From: Chrysophaeum taylorii
Taxonomy: Eukaryota > Sar > Pelagophyceae > Pelagomonadales > Pelagomonadaceae
Assembly: GCA_029834535.1 (NCBI GenBank)
Contig: JAQMWT010000034.1
Location: forward strand, 164,901-228,900
DNA length: 64,000 nt
Reading direction: 5' to 3'
Part shown: positions 34,106 through 45,920 of the stretch, piece after piece
Position numbering within the stretch: the stretch's first letter is position 1
How the letters are laid out: every line of letters starts with the position of its first letter
Notes under the pieces: generated by a model
Databases searched by the model: none
Told to the model about the DNA's origin: nothing
Seen by the model: the letters and a program-made list of their open reading frames with translations, nothing else
Made by a program: the position numbers and the translations under genes

Positions 34106-35858
34106 CTAACAACGCATGTTCCCCCTCTGAGCAGATAGCAGACCAGAGGATACCACCACGGAGATGAAGGGCGGAGAGGGCGGGAGACTTGAACGTAAGA
34201 AAGTGGTGGCGAAGATCCCAGCGAAAATCGGCGAGCTTGCACCAGCGGCTTTGTAAGCACCAATAGTAGACGCCTGTAACCGGCGGGCTCGGATAGTTCT
34301 CATAGAGGTGGCCTTGCGAGTGTTAGGCTGTTTGGAACCTGGGACAAGAATGAGGTCATCTTGTGCAAAAAGATCTTTGTAAGAAGGAAGCAAGGGCGGC
34401 GGTGACATAGAGCCAGATTCGTCGGCGGTAGCGTCAGAAGATGGAGAAGAGGCCGGGGTAGGGGACGAAGACGGAGGAGCGGAAGGAGGTGGGGAGTGCC
34501 CCCTCTGAGGATGAGAAGTCTTGGTCCCCCTCTGAATGACATGGTCTTGTATAGTGGTGTGGGGTGTGGACGAGAAAGGCGCGGAAGGAGCGTGTGGCGG
34601 AGGAGCTAGTTCAGGATCAGGAGTAGGATGCTGCAACATGTAGAGGAATTGCAGCTTGGACGAAACACGAGTTTGTCGAGACGACGTCAGCCATGGTCGA
34701 CGCGTGGGGAGACGAGCGGGTTTTGTGCGTTGGCGCAACAGAGATATAGATATTTGCGGCGGCACGGTTCCCACTTGTGGTGTTCATGGGGCCCAATAGA
34801 GGTAACATTCAGCGCCAAAAATCTTGAGCACGTGTTGGGGAGTGCTGAGTTGGTTGTAGAGTAGCTGTTGCGGACTCAGAATAGCATGATGAATGCGCTC
34901 GAGCGTGGCGTTCGGGAGAAGGTTATAGCTTTGAACGGTGTGCATCACCGCCCATGGAACATGATAGCGGGCTCCACGATCTTGGCGCCACGAAAGTGAG
35001 CATTAAGGAGAGAACGAAGGCGAGTTGAGGAGGCGGAGGCGATGAAACCGATGGCAGACTCAACTTCAAAGTTAAAGTGGTGCATGTACGGCGGGAGGCA
35101 ATGAGTTGAATGCCCTTATCGACGCGGTACGGGAGGTAATGTGTGCTGGCTAGAATGCATCGGAGTAGAGGGTGCGCACACAAGTCATACACAAAATCCA
35201 GAGCTTGAGTGAACTCCGTGGCGTTGGTGGTGCGTGTAAAGTACACCAAGAGAAATTTCGAAATGAGTTCCTTGAAGACGATGATATGTGTGAAGCCTCC
35301 CCATTCGGATGGGATGGTCACATAGCCGCCGTCGCACGCCCAGACTTCACCGGCTTTGTGGGTTTGCTCGAAAGAGGGCTTGGTCGCATTGAAATGCTTG
35401 TGCGGGTGGCGCTTGTTGTGTGCGATGCAGTCGGTGCATAAGTCGCGATGGTATGTCAGAAGCAGATCCAGGGCGAGCAATGTTGGGGGCCTTGGCAGCG
35501 ACGTTGTCGGGGCAGTGATGCACCGGTGAAAGCGATTGCACGTTCTTTGGCATTGAGATATTCGGTGGATCCGTGTGCGAGGGACTTACGAGGAATTGAT
35601 GAGCGGGAATGTGCCGTTTGCGCCGAACATCGAACTTGAGTTCGGTGTCTAAGGCAGGGGAAGGCGGTGCGTCGTCATCCTGGTGCGCAGCAGGGTCACT
35701 TGAGGTGCATCCTATCACGAGTAAGCGAGAGTATCTTCGTAGGACGAAGATATAGTTTAACGACATTTCGGTCAAGCAGTTGCTGGAAATAGACATCATA
35801 AAAGCTTGTGCTAAAGACAAGGTATCTGTGCTGCACGTGGTGGAGGCTTGGTCGACGG
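34106..35858 (-). pseudogene. Element C integrase
   Basis: Zinc-binding end CTDCIAHNKRHPHKH near 35430, then the catalytic-core start EVWACDGGYVTIPSEWGG (first catalytic Asp in ACDGGY instead of the usual TDxxGP) and HIIVFKELISKFLLVYFTR. The region 34774-34106 is the proline/serine-rich linker between integrase and RT. Frameshifted and degraded. Confidence 0.75.
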
Positions 35859-37668
35859 TCATGAAATTGATACATAGCATTTCTTCGTCACGGCAGTATG
35901 TTGGAAGGTAGGGTCCAACATAAGGGATTTAATATCGGCGACGATGAGCGAAAGGTGCTTGTACAGAGTGCCGTACGTACCGGCAGGCAGAGCATTGCTG
36001 CGCATATCACAGCAAAGATCATGGCGTAGAGACAAGAGGAAGGATTCCTGTTGCTTGGTGTGGTTGTTAGCACGAATCAACTCCGGTCGAGTGGGGTAGC
36101 GTAATTTCCCGTTGCGAGGGTCGAGTAAAATAATATTGGCATACCCTCGGACGGTTGGCAATGGAGCAAGCATGGTGGATTTTAGAGCCGAGGTTGCGGT
36201 CACTTCCACGAAGGTACCCTATATAGCGACTACGAGATAAGTGGTGATCTTCCAGAGCAAAAGAGAATCCTTGTAATCGAAAGAGTTGTCGGTGGCCTTG
36301 TAGGTAAGGCAGCCAGGCATCACAAGCGAGCATCTGGACAAGAGCTTTTGTATGGCGGTGCCATAGGTGGCAGCGGAGCCAACTTGGGGAAGGGCTTGGA
36401 CTATCCACAAGTAACCCATAAACGGCTCCAAATATATGGACCTGTCCCGGTCGCGGGGGATGTCGGAAGCAGTGAACGTATACGTGCCTCCAAAGGCGTT
36501 GATGATTTTTTTTTGGTTGGTGGTGGCGTTCTCTATGGTGAGGTTGCCGTCGAAATGGTGGCCACCAGTTAAGAAGTAGGCGTTGTGTGATGTTGATGAC
36601 GTTGTAAGTAATAACCTGTGTGACGGTTGGTTAGTTTCGAAAACAGTTATGTAATAGGACACAGGAGTGGGTGAGTTAGTATGTAAGCTGGCAAACAGGT
36701 TATAGAAGATTGTAAAAACCTTGACGTGTATAGGATGTGCTGCATTGGGTAATGGCTCCATAGAGGAGCGTTTAAAGCACAACTGATGATAAGTACACTC
36801 GGATTGAACAGAGTGAGTACGTTGTTCGTGAGCCTGTTGTGAGTGAAGGCGAAGCAGTAACATATTGAGGGATTCAAGGTCAGCCATAGTAAGCTGAGCA
36901 GAACCTGTGCGAGAGTAAGGTGCAAAAGTTTTAGGAACGGGGATATATGGAGGATCGGGGAACACCCGGATCCAGTCTTTGGATACGTGGTTAGGTAGCC
37001 AAAGGCGCTTGGGAATAGCTTGTAGATCATCCACGATCTTTAGGAAGGGGCGTGGATGGAGGATGGGCCACGATGATAGTTTAATTGGTCCAGTAGAATA
37101 TCTGCGTGCGATGCATATCCATCTTTCTCTAGATTGGTAGTCGCCACAGAGGTAGGTCGGGAACCTATCAACAACATCGACACAGTAATCAAGTGTAGTA
37201 TGGATAAGGTTGGCCACTGTGATGTGGTCTTGATGACAGTATTTATGCGGAGGCGTCATCTCAGCCAGTAGTACCAAGGGCTGGAGTAGCTTGATGACAG
37301 ACAACATGCTGTCGAAAAGAGAGTCGTCCAGCAGGCTGTGTAAGTCTTCCGTCTTTTGCTGTTTTAGTAAATTCCTGTTTGTGCAGGGAGGAGTGATCTC
37401 AATTATATCACAATAGAATGTGCGCCTTTCCTCTGGTGAGATTAGGTGAAGATGGTTAATAAAGGCGGGGAGATTCAAATAATAGTACAGTAGGAAAACG
37501 GTGGCGTAACATACGAACAAGCGTATCATCAGACTCAACAACAACTTTTACATTGATATTTAAGCCTAAGTCATTAGTGGCTTGAGACAGGAACGCCGGA
37601 GTTGACAAACCAGAACAAAGTAACATGACAGAGGGTTTGCGGAGATTGGACTCTTGTGAGAGAAACAC
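35859..37668 (-). pseudogene. C5-cytosine DNA methyltransferase-like domain in element C
   Basis: Lies between protease and integrase. Motif I (SAM binding) LLCSGLSTPAFLSQATNDLG near 37620, motif II Glu in VKVVVESDDTLVRML and HRFPTV near 37550-37510. A frame change follows, then motif IV DIIEITPPCTNRN with the catalytic Pro-Cys near 37400, a motif VI-like VLLAEMTPP (ENV replaced) near 37260, motif VIII GDYQSRERWICIARR near 37130, motif IX KLRYPTRPELIRANN near 36080 and motif X SNALPAGTYGTLYKHL near 35980. This order and spacing fit a DNMT/Dcm-type enzyme with a ~300-residue target-recognition region between VIII and IX. At least two frameshifts make this copy inactive. Confidence 0.8.
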
Positions 37669-37683
37669 TGGACGTGAGAGTAG

Positions 37684-38583
37684 TCAGGTTAATGGCTGCG
37701 TGTTTTGCTGAACAAACTTGTTCTGTTTCCGAAGATTGAGAACCAAAGGGCGAATCCACGGCCGATCTGGTAAAACTCGTTGGAGTAGGTAGTTGTAGTA
37801 TGCCAGTAGATCCCTGTTTTCATGGTATCGCTTGAGGGGAAATGCAAGGGAGCGAAGTTCCAGCCGCTTGTCGCGCGCGATGTTGTAAGTGAGACAAGGG
37901 AGAGCGGGTAAATTAGCTGCTACATAATGTATGGGTATACGTACATCTTTGTCTATGCGGCTTGTGACAGCGCTGAGCTTTGGCTCAGCTCGATCATTGA
38001 ACACAGTGGTCAGGTTCGTCTGGTTCCACTCGAGCATGCTCAGGATAGCGAGATGTCGGTCATGCACTGGCTGAAGACATAAAGCGAAGTCGATCTTAAC
38101 ATAGCCAACTTGTGGATGATCTGGTAGGGGAATAACGATGTTGCGGGTTAACATCATGTGTGATGCCCGTTGTTGTCCTGTCGCCGTCTGAATAACAATC
38201 GGCGCGTATTTGGAGTCCAATGGAATTATATGATTGGGTATTGCGAAATCGTAGGTGGATATCAATGAGATGGTAGCACAAGAGTCAAAATATAGAAAAG
38301 AGCAATGTGGAGGGACACTGTTTACAATCATGTAGTTGGTGAGGAAGGCGTTTTCCGAATGTGGGCAAGTAGTGGAGAGGCTGGCTGTAAAGAAGTTCTT
38401 CAGCAATAACAGATTCGTTGGAATAATGATCGGTTGAACAGGTGGTGATGGTTCGTCAGCCTCATCAGCCATGCCGTGCTTTTCGTCAAATGACGATAGC
38501 GAAGTATCATCGGCATCCCTTTTGGTTTCGGCTTGTGATGGTAGGTTGAGGGCAGATTGGACCTGTGAAGATAGCGAGGACAA
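37684..38583 (-). pseudogene. Element C aspartic protease region
   Basis: 299-codon frame with CSFLYFDSCATISLIS near 38290; the Asp-Ser-x-Ala-Thr signature resembles the copia retropepsin D-S-G/C-A-T. Beta-rich sequence follows (TATGQQRASHMM, GYVKIDFALCL). It ends just upstream of the methyltransferase segment in a different frame. Confidence 0.65.
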
Positions 38584-38630
38584 TAATGCTGGTGGTAAAG
38601 CCGAGATGGCGGAAACGGTAAAGAGGTTAG

Positions 38631-38995
38631 TCCCTTACCCTGATCGCCGACTGCGGTTGCGATGGAGGACGGTGCCTCATGAATCCTGAGCCTTGCGAGG
38701 GCATCCGCCCTCCCGGCGTAGGTTGGCACCTATTCGCCTCCCGGGCGGGCCGGTTGGCAGCCGGAACGTTCGCAGTGGGACGGGGTATGGCCGGGGGGCG
38801 AAGACGCAAGGTTATCGACGAGTTGGTTGTCAGTCACATCGCGGTCTCCTCGTCGCATGGCGACAAGCTTGATGGTCACTCTCCGCCGACCGGCCTTTCG
38901 GCGCTCCTCGTCTACAGGCCCGTGATTCCGGACTGGCACCTGTCGGTCCGGCCTGGCTCCCATGCTCGGGAGAGGTCTGAAGTTAGTTAGTTAGT
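38631..38995 (+). mobile_element. S-family element, copy S4
   Basis: Head TCCCTTACCCTGATCGCC, tail GAAGTTAGTTAGTTAGT. Perfect 8-bp target duplication GAGGTTAG (38623-38630 and 38996-39003). Inserted between gag and protease of element C. Confidence 0.95.
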
Positions 38996-39003
38996 GAGGT
39001 TAG

Positions 39004-40921
39004 ACACAGTATTGGAAGGATTACCCTGTGTTTTTGTAGTAGGAGGAGTTGTCTTTGGGGTGGGAGCAGTAATAGCAGTATGGTGTTGTGGCTCCACGTA
39101 GTTTAACGACTTTTCGGTCGAGGATAGATGAGCGTCTACATCACAAATGATGTCTTCTGCAAACATGAGCTGTTCGTTTAGACGAAGGAAACTACTGTTG
39201 TCCTCAGTAGATGTCGTTGGCAGAATGTCAGCTGATTGTAATAGAGTCTCAAATAACTTGTCGATATTGTGCTGTAGCTGAGCCGTGGTATCATTATCTG
39301 TCACATGCTTCGTGAGTTCGCTACACTGTTCTCGCAGGGTGTTTAAGGTGTGGTTTCTTCGATCTTATAATTTCATGTTAGACCGAGAGGACCTGTCAAA
39401 GGTGCGGGGGTAAATTGGACGGTCATGGGACTGTCCGGCGGTTTTCTTGGTGACGTAAGAATCACCAGGACGATAATACGATAAATCGCTGCGAGAGAAA
39501 GGCTGGCGAGCATCATTTGAGTTGCGCAAGCGTCTAGCATTAAACGTGGAAGATGTACCAGGTTGGGACGAAGTGATGAAGGCGAGTGTGTTAGCAGTTT
39601 GAGTCAGACTTTTGTCTGATGAGTCCAAAGTGTGTGTAAGTAGTAACTTTGGCTTTGGTTGAGATGATAAACCTTCGACATAGGGTTGCCAAGAAACAGG
39701 GCGTTCTAAACGTCTTTTGTTCGACCCATTTGATACGACATTGTAAAGGTCTAATGCGCATTCTAAAATGTAGCTAGGGTTGGTAGGGTGGCACAATCGT
39801 TCAGCTTATGGCACAGGTCGAGATGAAGGTCGGGTTTCGTACATATAACACCAATCTACCCAACCACGATCGTAACGGTTGTTGCTGGTATTATCGGCAT
39901 AATGCCGATGTATCTCTTCATAGATTTTCCTGCAAAGAGTGCCAAGGTCGAATTGAAGGTCAGTCTCTTCCTGGTTAAGTTGGTAAGAGATTTGCCTAAA
40001 TGCTAGGACAGCTTCGATAAATACATGGACATACCAGTTAGGATTATAAACAACAGAGTTAAATTGCTGTTTCAAATAGGACACATCAGTAGTCGTAACA
40101 GACTCGTAGTGACTAAAGGCGATGAGCATAATAGCTCGAGCCTTTCTGGGTAAATAACTTTTGTTGTATACCTCATTGATGGCGGGCCAGGCCGCAAGTG
40201 CCGGTTTTCCAACACTTTCAAGATTGAAGTAAGTATGCAAGAATGTAGCGTACGTGTTCTGGTAAGTGTGCCAGTCAGCTGCAGTTAACGAAAACATGGT
40301 AACCGGGGCACGAACACGGGTGTCGAAAGCTAGTGCCTTCGGGTGCGCGCGATTTAAGATTCGTTCCTCTTCTAAGAAACGAGCATTGATTTCAGGACGT
40401 AATGCCTTGACTTCATAGTCGTAAAAGACAGTAGCTAGCTAAGCTACTCCTGCATCAGGTAAGTGGTGGAAAGATTCGTTGGTGAAATGCCATTCCTGAT
40501 ACTCAGGGGGTAATTCATCAACAGCTAAACGGAGATCAGCAGCCCTATCGGTCTTCCATTCGAGGAAAACGCGATCGAGAATTTGATTCCGGAGGATCTC
40601 TTAATCCTTGCATGACCGAGTATATGCTTCGTACGAGTCGTACTCGAGAAAAGCATCGGCATGACTGGACCGTAATAATTGCTTCATGTGTTTGATTTGC
40701 AAAGATACCTTGCGGTTCTGAAGCTGAAACCGATTTCCTAAGTTAAGAAACTCAACTACAGGAGCTTCGAGCTTCAATATATCCGCACCTGTGGTCGCCT
40801 TGGGTGCGGCTCGTGCTGCGTGTTCTGCCATAGCAGTTGACGGGGAACCTGTGGGTTCAGTCACGCAGTTGACACTGTCTAGACATTCTAAGGGGGTCTG
40901 TCTATCGGTGTCTATGTACAC
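39004..40921 (-). pseudogene. Element C gag region
   Basis: Several minus-strand frames. The N-terminal part contains KVSLQIKHMKQLLRSSHADA and DSYEAYTRSCK, equivalent to KVSLQIEMLGRHMTSPYVDA in element B. A gag-like helical part at 40297-39806 includes YNPNWYVHVFIEAVLAFRQI and EETDLQFDLGTLCRKIYEEI. No CCHC knuckle recognised. Stops between frames show decay. Confidence 0.65.
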
Positions 40922-41337
40922 TCATCGTTTTCGATGGAAGGTGTCTATTTGACGACTGTGCAAGCTGTGAGTCCAGAGTAGTGTCGCTAAGCGTAGTCAC
41001 TCAGGCAGCTGGTTAGTTTTGGTGCTCTCAAGGAGCTTGTTAAGTGCATTGCCATGGAATGTACGAGTGGACGTACCCAAAATATTCCATAACATGTGTG
41101 CAAGAGTACAGGTTAGCCAACTACACACACATCAACATTGACATGACAATACGATGCTATGAACAGGTGCACACAAGGTTACACGATCACGTGTGCAAAA
41201 AAATATTATATACAGCCCAATGGTAATGGCGTTGTATTTACAAGTGTGTTTTCGTGGCGAGGTTAGGTCGGCGCGGTAACGACCCAATACCCATAGGTTA
41301 CGTGCACGTTTTAACACATGGTTTCTCAGGGACCCGC

Positions 41338-41351
41338 CTGGGCCCATAACC
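41338..41351 (-). promoter_or_regulatory. Primer-binding site of element C (half-tRNA iMet type)
   Basis: Minus strand GGTTATGGGCCCAG immediately after the LTR's terminal CA. It is complementary to the anticodon stem-loop of eukaryotic initiator tRNA-Met, the PBS type of Drosophila copia. Confidence 0.85.
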
Positions 41352-41666
41352 TGCAGAGCATTTAGCAAGCAGTGGTAAGTCACCTGGGAAACCATCCCGT
41401 CTCATCGTGAACGTCTGGAAGTAGTTAATTCGGGGAATGAAAAGGTATGTTCCCTATATCCTCAGAACACGACAGGCGGCATCTAGAACTACACGAGAAA
41501 GGTAACGTGTATAGTGCTACATACCTCGGGACGCGCTAGACCATGATGATGAGCGTAGGCACAAATCAGAGGACTATTTGATTGTGTAGAAAGGAAGAAG
41601 AAGGGTAAGGAAGAGATCACGTTCTCAACGGACGGATAAGGGTAAGAGGCAGCAGATTTCTCTGCA
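41352..41666 (-). repeat. 5' LTR of element C
   Basis: 315 bp, TGCAGAG...CTCTGCA, direct-repeat partner at 28785-29096. Confidence 0.88.
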
Positions 41667-42866
41667 ATATCAGAAGATGGCTCTCCAGTTTTATAAGTGG
41701 TTGATGGTGACATCGGTGTAGAAGTGGGACGTAACTGCATTAAAATGGGGTACTCTTCGAACAATGCATCAAGTTTAGCTTGACAGTCCAGTGATATAGG
41801 ACCGTCAGTAGTACGCGTGATGCGCATGCCTAAGAGAGTATGAACTTCTTCAAAGGTGTCGACTGAGTATTCCTTTTTCAGGGCCTGCTGGAATTCACGA
41901 CGTAGAGTTTCCGAAGTGCAAGTGATAACGACGTCATTCACTGAGAGTGTGCAAATTTAAAATGTAGCGTCAGCTAGGACTTTAGCGTAAATGCACGTAT
42001 CTGTTCGGAAGCGTGTATAGCCTAAAGAATCAAAGAAGCTATTTATAATAATCAAAGAAGCTATTTATAGTTTGATTCCGAAGGGCAGGACTTTGTCGTA
42101 ATCCATACAGAGATTTAAGTAGTTTTGGGAGACGACGGCTTTGATATTTGGTATCTTCAGGATCGAGAAGGTAAATACCTTGTGGCAGTTTAACATAGAC
42201 ATGAGAGTCTATGGGAGCTTGAACAAAAGCGTTAGGTACGTCGACATGGTAGACGGGAAGTCGCAGATGGGCTGCTAGCGCCAGAACACAACGGATGCCA
42301 GTAAGCTGTGCCATAGGGCTGAATGTGTTGAAAAAATCAGTGCCCAGAGAGACTAAGAATCCTCGTAGGACCAGGCGTGCTTTATGCTTGAGATATTGAT
42401 CGGCAGCATTGGTTTTTATACGTAGGACGAGGCGGGTGTCAATAGGCTTTGAGTTGACCATTGGCAACGCAAGTTTAAAGCAGCCAAACTTAACAATATC
42501 AAAAATCTCTTTGGAGATAGCGGAGATATAAGCCTTACGATCAGCGTCTGAGAGACGTTTGAGGCAGCTCAACTCATATTCATCAACTTTGATATCTTTG
42601 GCTTGAATTTTGTATTCGTCCGGACCAACAGTGCTGGGGTCGTGAGCCGTCGTAAGATGGGTAATTGCGTAAGAAGCGACCTGATCAGTAGTATGAGCAT
42701 AATCGGGGTCTTCGACAAGTTGAACGATTAGTAGAGGAGCATCGCCAAAGTGGGTCTCAATGTAATGAGATTGCACGATGATGTGGTCTAGGATGGCGGA
42801 GAGGTGAGGCTTGGAGGCAACATAAGAAGCGTCATTATGATCCAAAATGGAATGGGGTGTGAGCAA
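41667..42866 (-). pseudogene. Element B reverse transcriptase (truncated)
   Basis: Copia RT: RLVLRIKTNAADQYLKHKAR, LVLRGFLVSLGTDFFNTFSP, PVYHVDVPNAFVQAPIDSHV, LKSLYGLRQSPA. The palm motif near 41935 reads SVNDVVITC, so the first Asp of the YxDD box is Asn. A 24-bp tandem duplication (AATCAAAGAAGCTATTTATA) lies at about 42025-42070. The RT is cut at 41667 by the LTR of element C; no RNase H of B is seen. Confidence 0.82.
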
Positions 42867-42878
42867 AGCACAAGCATA

Positions 42879-45064
42879 TTAAGCGGTAGGAACTTGAAAA
42901 GCGTGAGCATGTTCGGAAATGAGATGAACGAGAGCACGAGGAAGGTGAAAGTCTGTGAGGCTGAAGTCGTCGAAGGGATGAACAGGAGTGACATCCGGCA
43001 ATGGATGGCTAAGGCCCCCATGACACAGAGCGGAAGAAGAGTGAGAAAGCGCTTGGTGAACGTGATGATGAAGGGATTGTGTGTATTCCCCCTCTGGAGG
43101 TATAGCCGTCCAGTGGATGCCATGAGCAAGATGAAGGGAGTGGAGGGTGGGGTCGCAGAAAGTTATATACTGCTTGGAGAGGTCATACTTGAAGTCGGCA
43201 AGCGCACCACCAGCTTGTTTGTAAGCGGCAACAGTTGGCGAAGCAATGCGAGTAAGAACGTCCTTGAGATTAGTCTTGCGACGAGGTTGAGGGTGATGAG
43301 GACCACGGGTGAGACGGAGGACATCCTGGGAATAGAGAGACCGATAAGATGGTAGAAGGGGCAAAGTGTTGGAGGACACGTCAGATGGAGGTGTGGTGGC
43401 GGAAGCAGCGGGTGCAGAGGCAGCTGGAGCACATGCGGGAACGGGAGAGGGAGCATGGGTAGAAGAAGAAGGAATCCCCCTCTCGTGTTCAGTGTCGGTG
43501 GACATAGCATTCCCCCTCTGCGCCGCATCATTGGGGGTGCTGTGAACAGAGAAGGGAATGTCAGGTGGAGGTGCGGGAGGTGGATGTTGTTCATAATCAG
43601 GAGGATTTTTTGAAATAAGATGAGGAAAGGTAAGTTTAGAGGAGACACGGACTTGGCCGTTTTCAGGATTAAGGACAACATCGGCTAAATGATTAACATG
43701 GGGTGTTATTAATGGGTTTATGACATTAGCACCACATAAGTAGATGTAAGGACGACATCGAGGCACATATTTATGAAATTCGTTGGGTTCCAAATGCAAA
43801 TAACAAACACAACCAAATGGTTTGAGGTAGTCCCGTTGGGGAACATTACATTGGTCCAACAAATCTTGTTGGGGCTTAGGACTTTATTATAAATACGTTC
43901 GAGGGAAACATTAGGAAGGAGATTATATGATTGGACAGCATGTATAACAGACCACGTGTAGTGTGGTGCCGGATCTGTTAGGGGGTGACCTTTATAGGAA
44001 ACATTAAGCATATGCCGCAGTCGTGTAGACGCGGCAGTTGCAATATGACCAACAGCGGCTTCTACTTCATGATAAAAACATGTAAGTAAGGGGGGGAGGC
44101 AGGCATATTAATACCGTGTTCAACACGAAAGGGAGTGGTAACGTGTTGTGATGAGTAAGGGTTAAACGAATCACAATAAATTTGTTTTAGTTGTACACGA
44201 ACATAAGTAGAACAAAAATTGCGGACAAACTCGAGGGCGTTACAAAATTCGTTAGAATTAGTAACTAACTAACTAACTTCAGACCTCTCCCGAGCATGGG
44301 AGCCAGGCCGGACCGACAGGAGCCAGTCCGGAATCACGGGCCTGTAGACGAGGAGCGCCGAAAGGTCGGTCAGCGGAGAGTGACCATCAAGCTTGTCGCC
44401 ATGCGACGAGGAGACCGCGATGTGACTGACAACCGACTCGTCGATAACCTTCCGTCTTCGCCCCCCGGCCATACCCCGTCCCACTGCGAACGTTCCGGCT
44501 GCCAACCGGCCCGCCCGGGAGGCGACTAGGTGCCAACCTACGCTGGGAGGGCGGATGCCCTCGCAAGGCTCAGGATTCATGAGGCACCGTCCTCCATCGC
44601 AACCGTAGTCGGCGATCAGGGTAAGGGAATTAGTGCTACGACAAAAGTACACTAACAAAAATTTAGAAATGAGACACTTAAAGACAATGATATGGCGAAA
44701 GGATCCCCATTCCGAGAGAACAGATACGTAACCACCGTCACATGCCCAGGCTTCACCAGGTTGAAAATTTTTCGAATGATGGTTGCTTGGTAAGATGGTG
44801 TGGATGAGGAAAGCGTTTTTTATGGATCGTACAATCCACACAGAACTTACGGTAGGGTACATCAGAAGGATGATGTCCCGGACTGGCAATAACCTGAACA
44901 GCTTTTATAGCTTGAGAATCGCTAGAATGGTGGGTGTTGTGAAAATTGGTAGCACGTTGTTGCGCATCTCGAAATGCGAGGGTGCCCCTGGCATGTACTT
45001 TTCTATCAAAGGGTGCATGCTTCTCATGGAGCTGCCTTGGAGTTATGAGAGGAATGTGTCTCAC
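42879..45064 (-). pseudogene. Element B integrase
   Basis: His/Cys zinc-binding part with FCVDCTIHKKRFPHPHH near 44830, core start EAWACDGGYVSVLSEWGS near 44730, and HIIVFKCLISKFLLVYFCR up to the S5 insertion. Beyond S5, the RYxPFG-type region DYLKPFGCVCYLHLEPNEF lies near 43820, and a long proline-rich linker to RT extends to 42879. Closely similar in order to element C. Confidence 0.8.
44263..44626 (-). mobile_element. S-family element, copy S5
   Basis: 364 bp in B's integrase. Perfect 8-bp target duplication GAATTAGT (44255-44262 and 44627-44634). Plus strand reads AACTAACTAACTTCAG first and CGATCAGGGTAAGG last. Confidence 0.96.
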
Positions 45065-45167
45065 TTTAGTAGGAGATGATGTATCTGCGGATGCAGTGTT
45101 AGAGAGGAAGACGTGAGCTACTGAATCGAGGTGAAAAGGTAGATGTTTGGGATTAGAGGTAAGATCG

Positions 45168-45890
45168 TCACAACATGAAAAAAATTTTATTAGAAATGTA
45201 TAACATTGTAATGGAACTCTGGTGTAAAATTAAGGATTTGTCTGTGGAAAATATATGGGTGAAAAAGGTCGACCTGTAATTTTTGGTTAGTGAAGCATGA
45301 TCGGGGTCAAAGGATGGTGATAACGTTAATTTACGCAAGTCATAGACAAACTGACACAAATGTTTATAAATTATATGATATGTTCCAGCCGGAATAGCAT
45401 TAGCAATTATGTCACAGCATAAGTCCGGGGACAAAGACAAAAGAAAATTGATTTGGTGCGCTGTGAAGTTATTGGCGCGTGCCAATTCGCGAGTTGAGTA
45501 GTGTCGAATGCGATCGAGTCGTGGATCGTACACGAGCATATTAGCATATCCACGAATGGTAGGAGTGGGAGTGTATATAGAATGAACTTTGGCACCCATC
45601 TTCCTATCACTTGATGTAATAAAGCCAAGGTATCTGCTTTGAGACAAATGCATGTCACTTAGAGCAAAAATTTTATCGATAAATTCGAGACGATTTTCCT
45701 GAGGGTAGAAAACGAAAGAATTGTGAAGCACAGGTGAAGTATATGAAACCAGTGTTTGTACTAGACGACGCGTGTCTTGATATTCGTTATTATGATGGTA
45801 TGCTTGACAAAGCCAAAGAAAACCGGTGACAAAGCCAAAGAAAACCGGTAACAGGATCGAGAGAAGCAGTCTTATCGATTCCGGTGTCAT
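45168..45890 (-). pseudogene. Methyltransferase C-terminal part in element B
   Basis: ~240 codons homologous to the C-terminal methyltransferase segment of element C: LSQSRYLGFITSSDRKMGAK, RGYANMLVYDPRLDRIR, motif IX HYSTRELARANNF, DLCCDIIANA and motif X NAIPAGTYHIIYKHL. Motifs I-VIII are absent because the element is deleted between gag and this point. The hydrophobic start (LLLSILLPVFFGF) aligns with SIYLEPFMGYLWIVQA in C and is part of the domain, not a signal peptide. A 23-bp tandem duplication (ACAAAGCCAAAGAAAACCGG) lies at about 45808-45852. Confidence 0.75.
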
Positions 45891-45920
45891 GTGTTAGGAA
45901 AGTATAGGTTTGTGTTAGGA

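Larger units (their letters stand above)
28785..41666 (-). mobile_element. Copia-type LTR retrotransposon C with DNA methyltransferase
   Basis: LTRs 41352-41666 (5') and 28785-29096 (3'), both TGCAGAG...CTCTGCA, differing at roughly a dozen sites. PBS 41338-41351 directly abuts the 5' LTR; the minus-strand purine tract GAGGGGG (29097-29103) abuts the 3' LTR. Order along the minus strand: gag, protease, C5-cytosine methyltransferase-like domain, integrase, RT, RNase H, terminal ORF. It is interrupted by S4, S3 and S2 and by several frameshifts. No matching target duplication at its edges with B (AATG versus ATATC). Confidence 0.8.

Noticed and set aside
41489-41666. Apparent continuation of element B RT (YPYPSVENVIS...LSTQSNSPLICAYA) resembling the RT palm end
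   Set aside because: This stretch is one of a pair of TG...CA direct repeats abutting a PBS and, at the other copy, a purine tract, so it is the LTR of element C read through by chance.
45840-45890. Hydrophobic start of the element B ORF taken as a signal anchor of an envelope protein
   Set aside because: It aligns with an internal segment of element C's methyltransferase region, and the segment contains a small tandem duplication.
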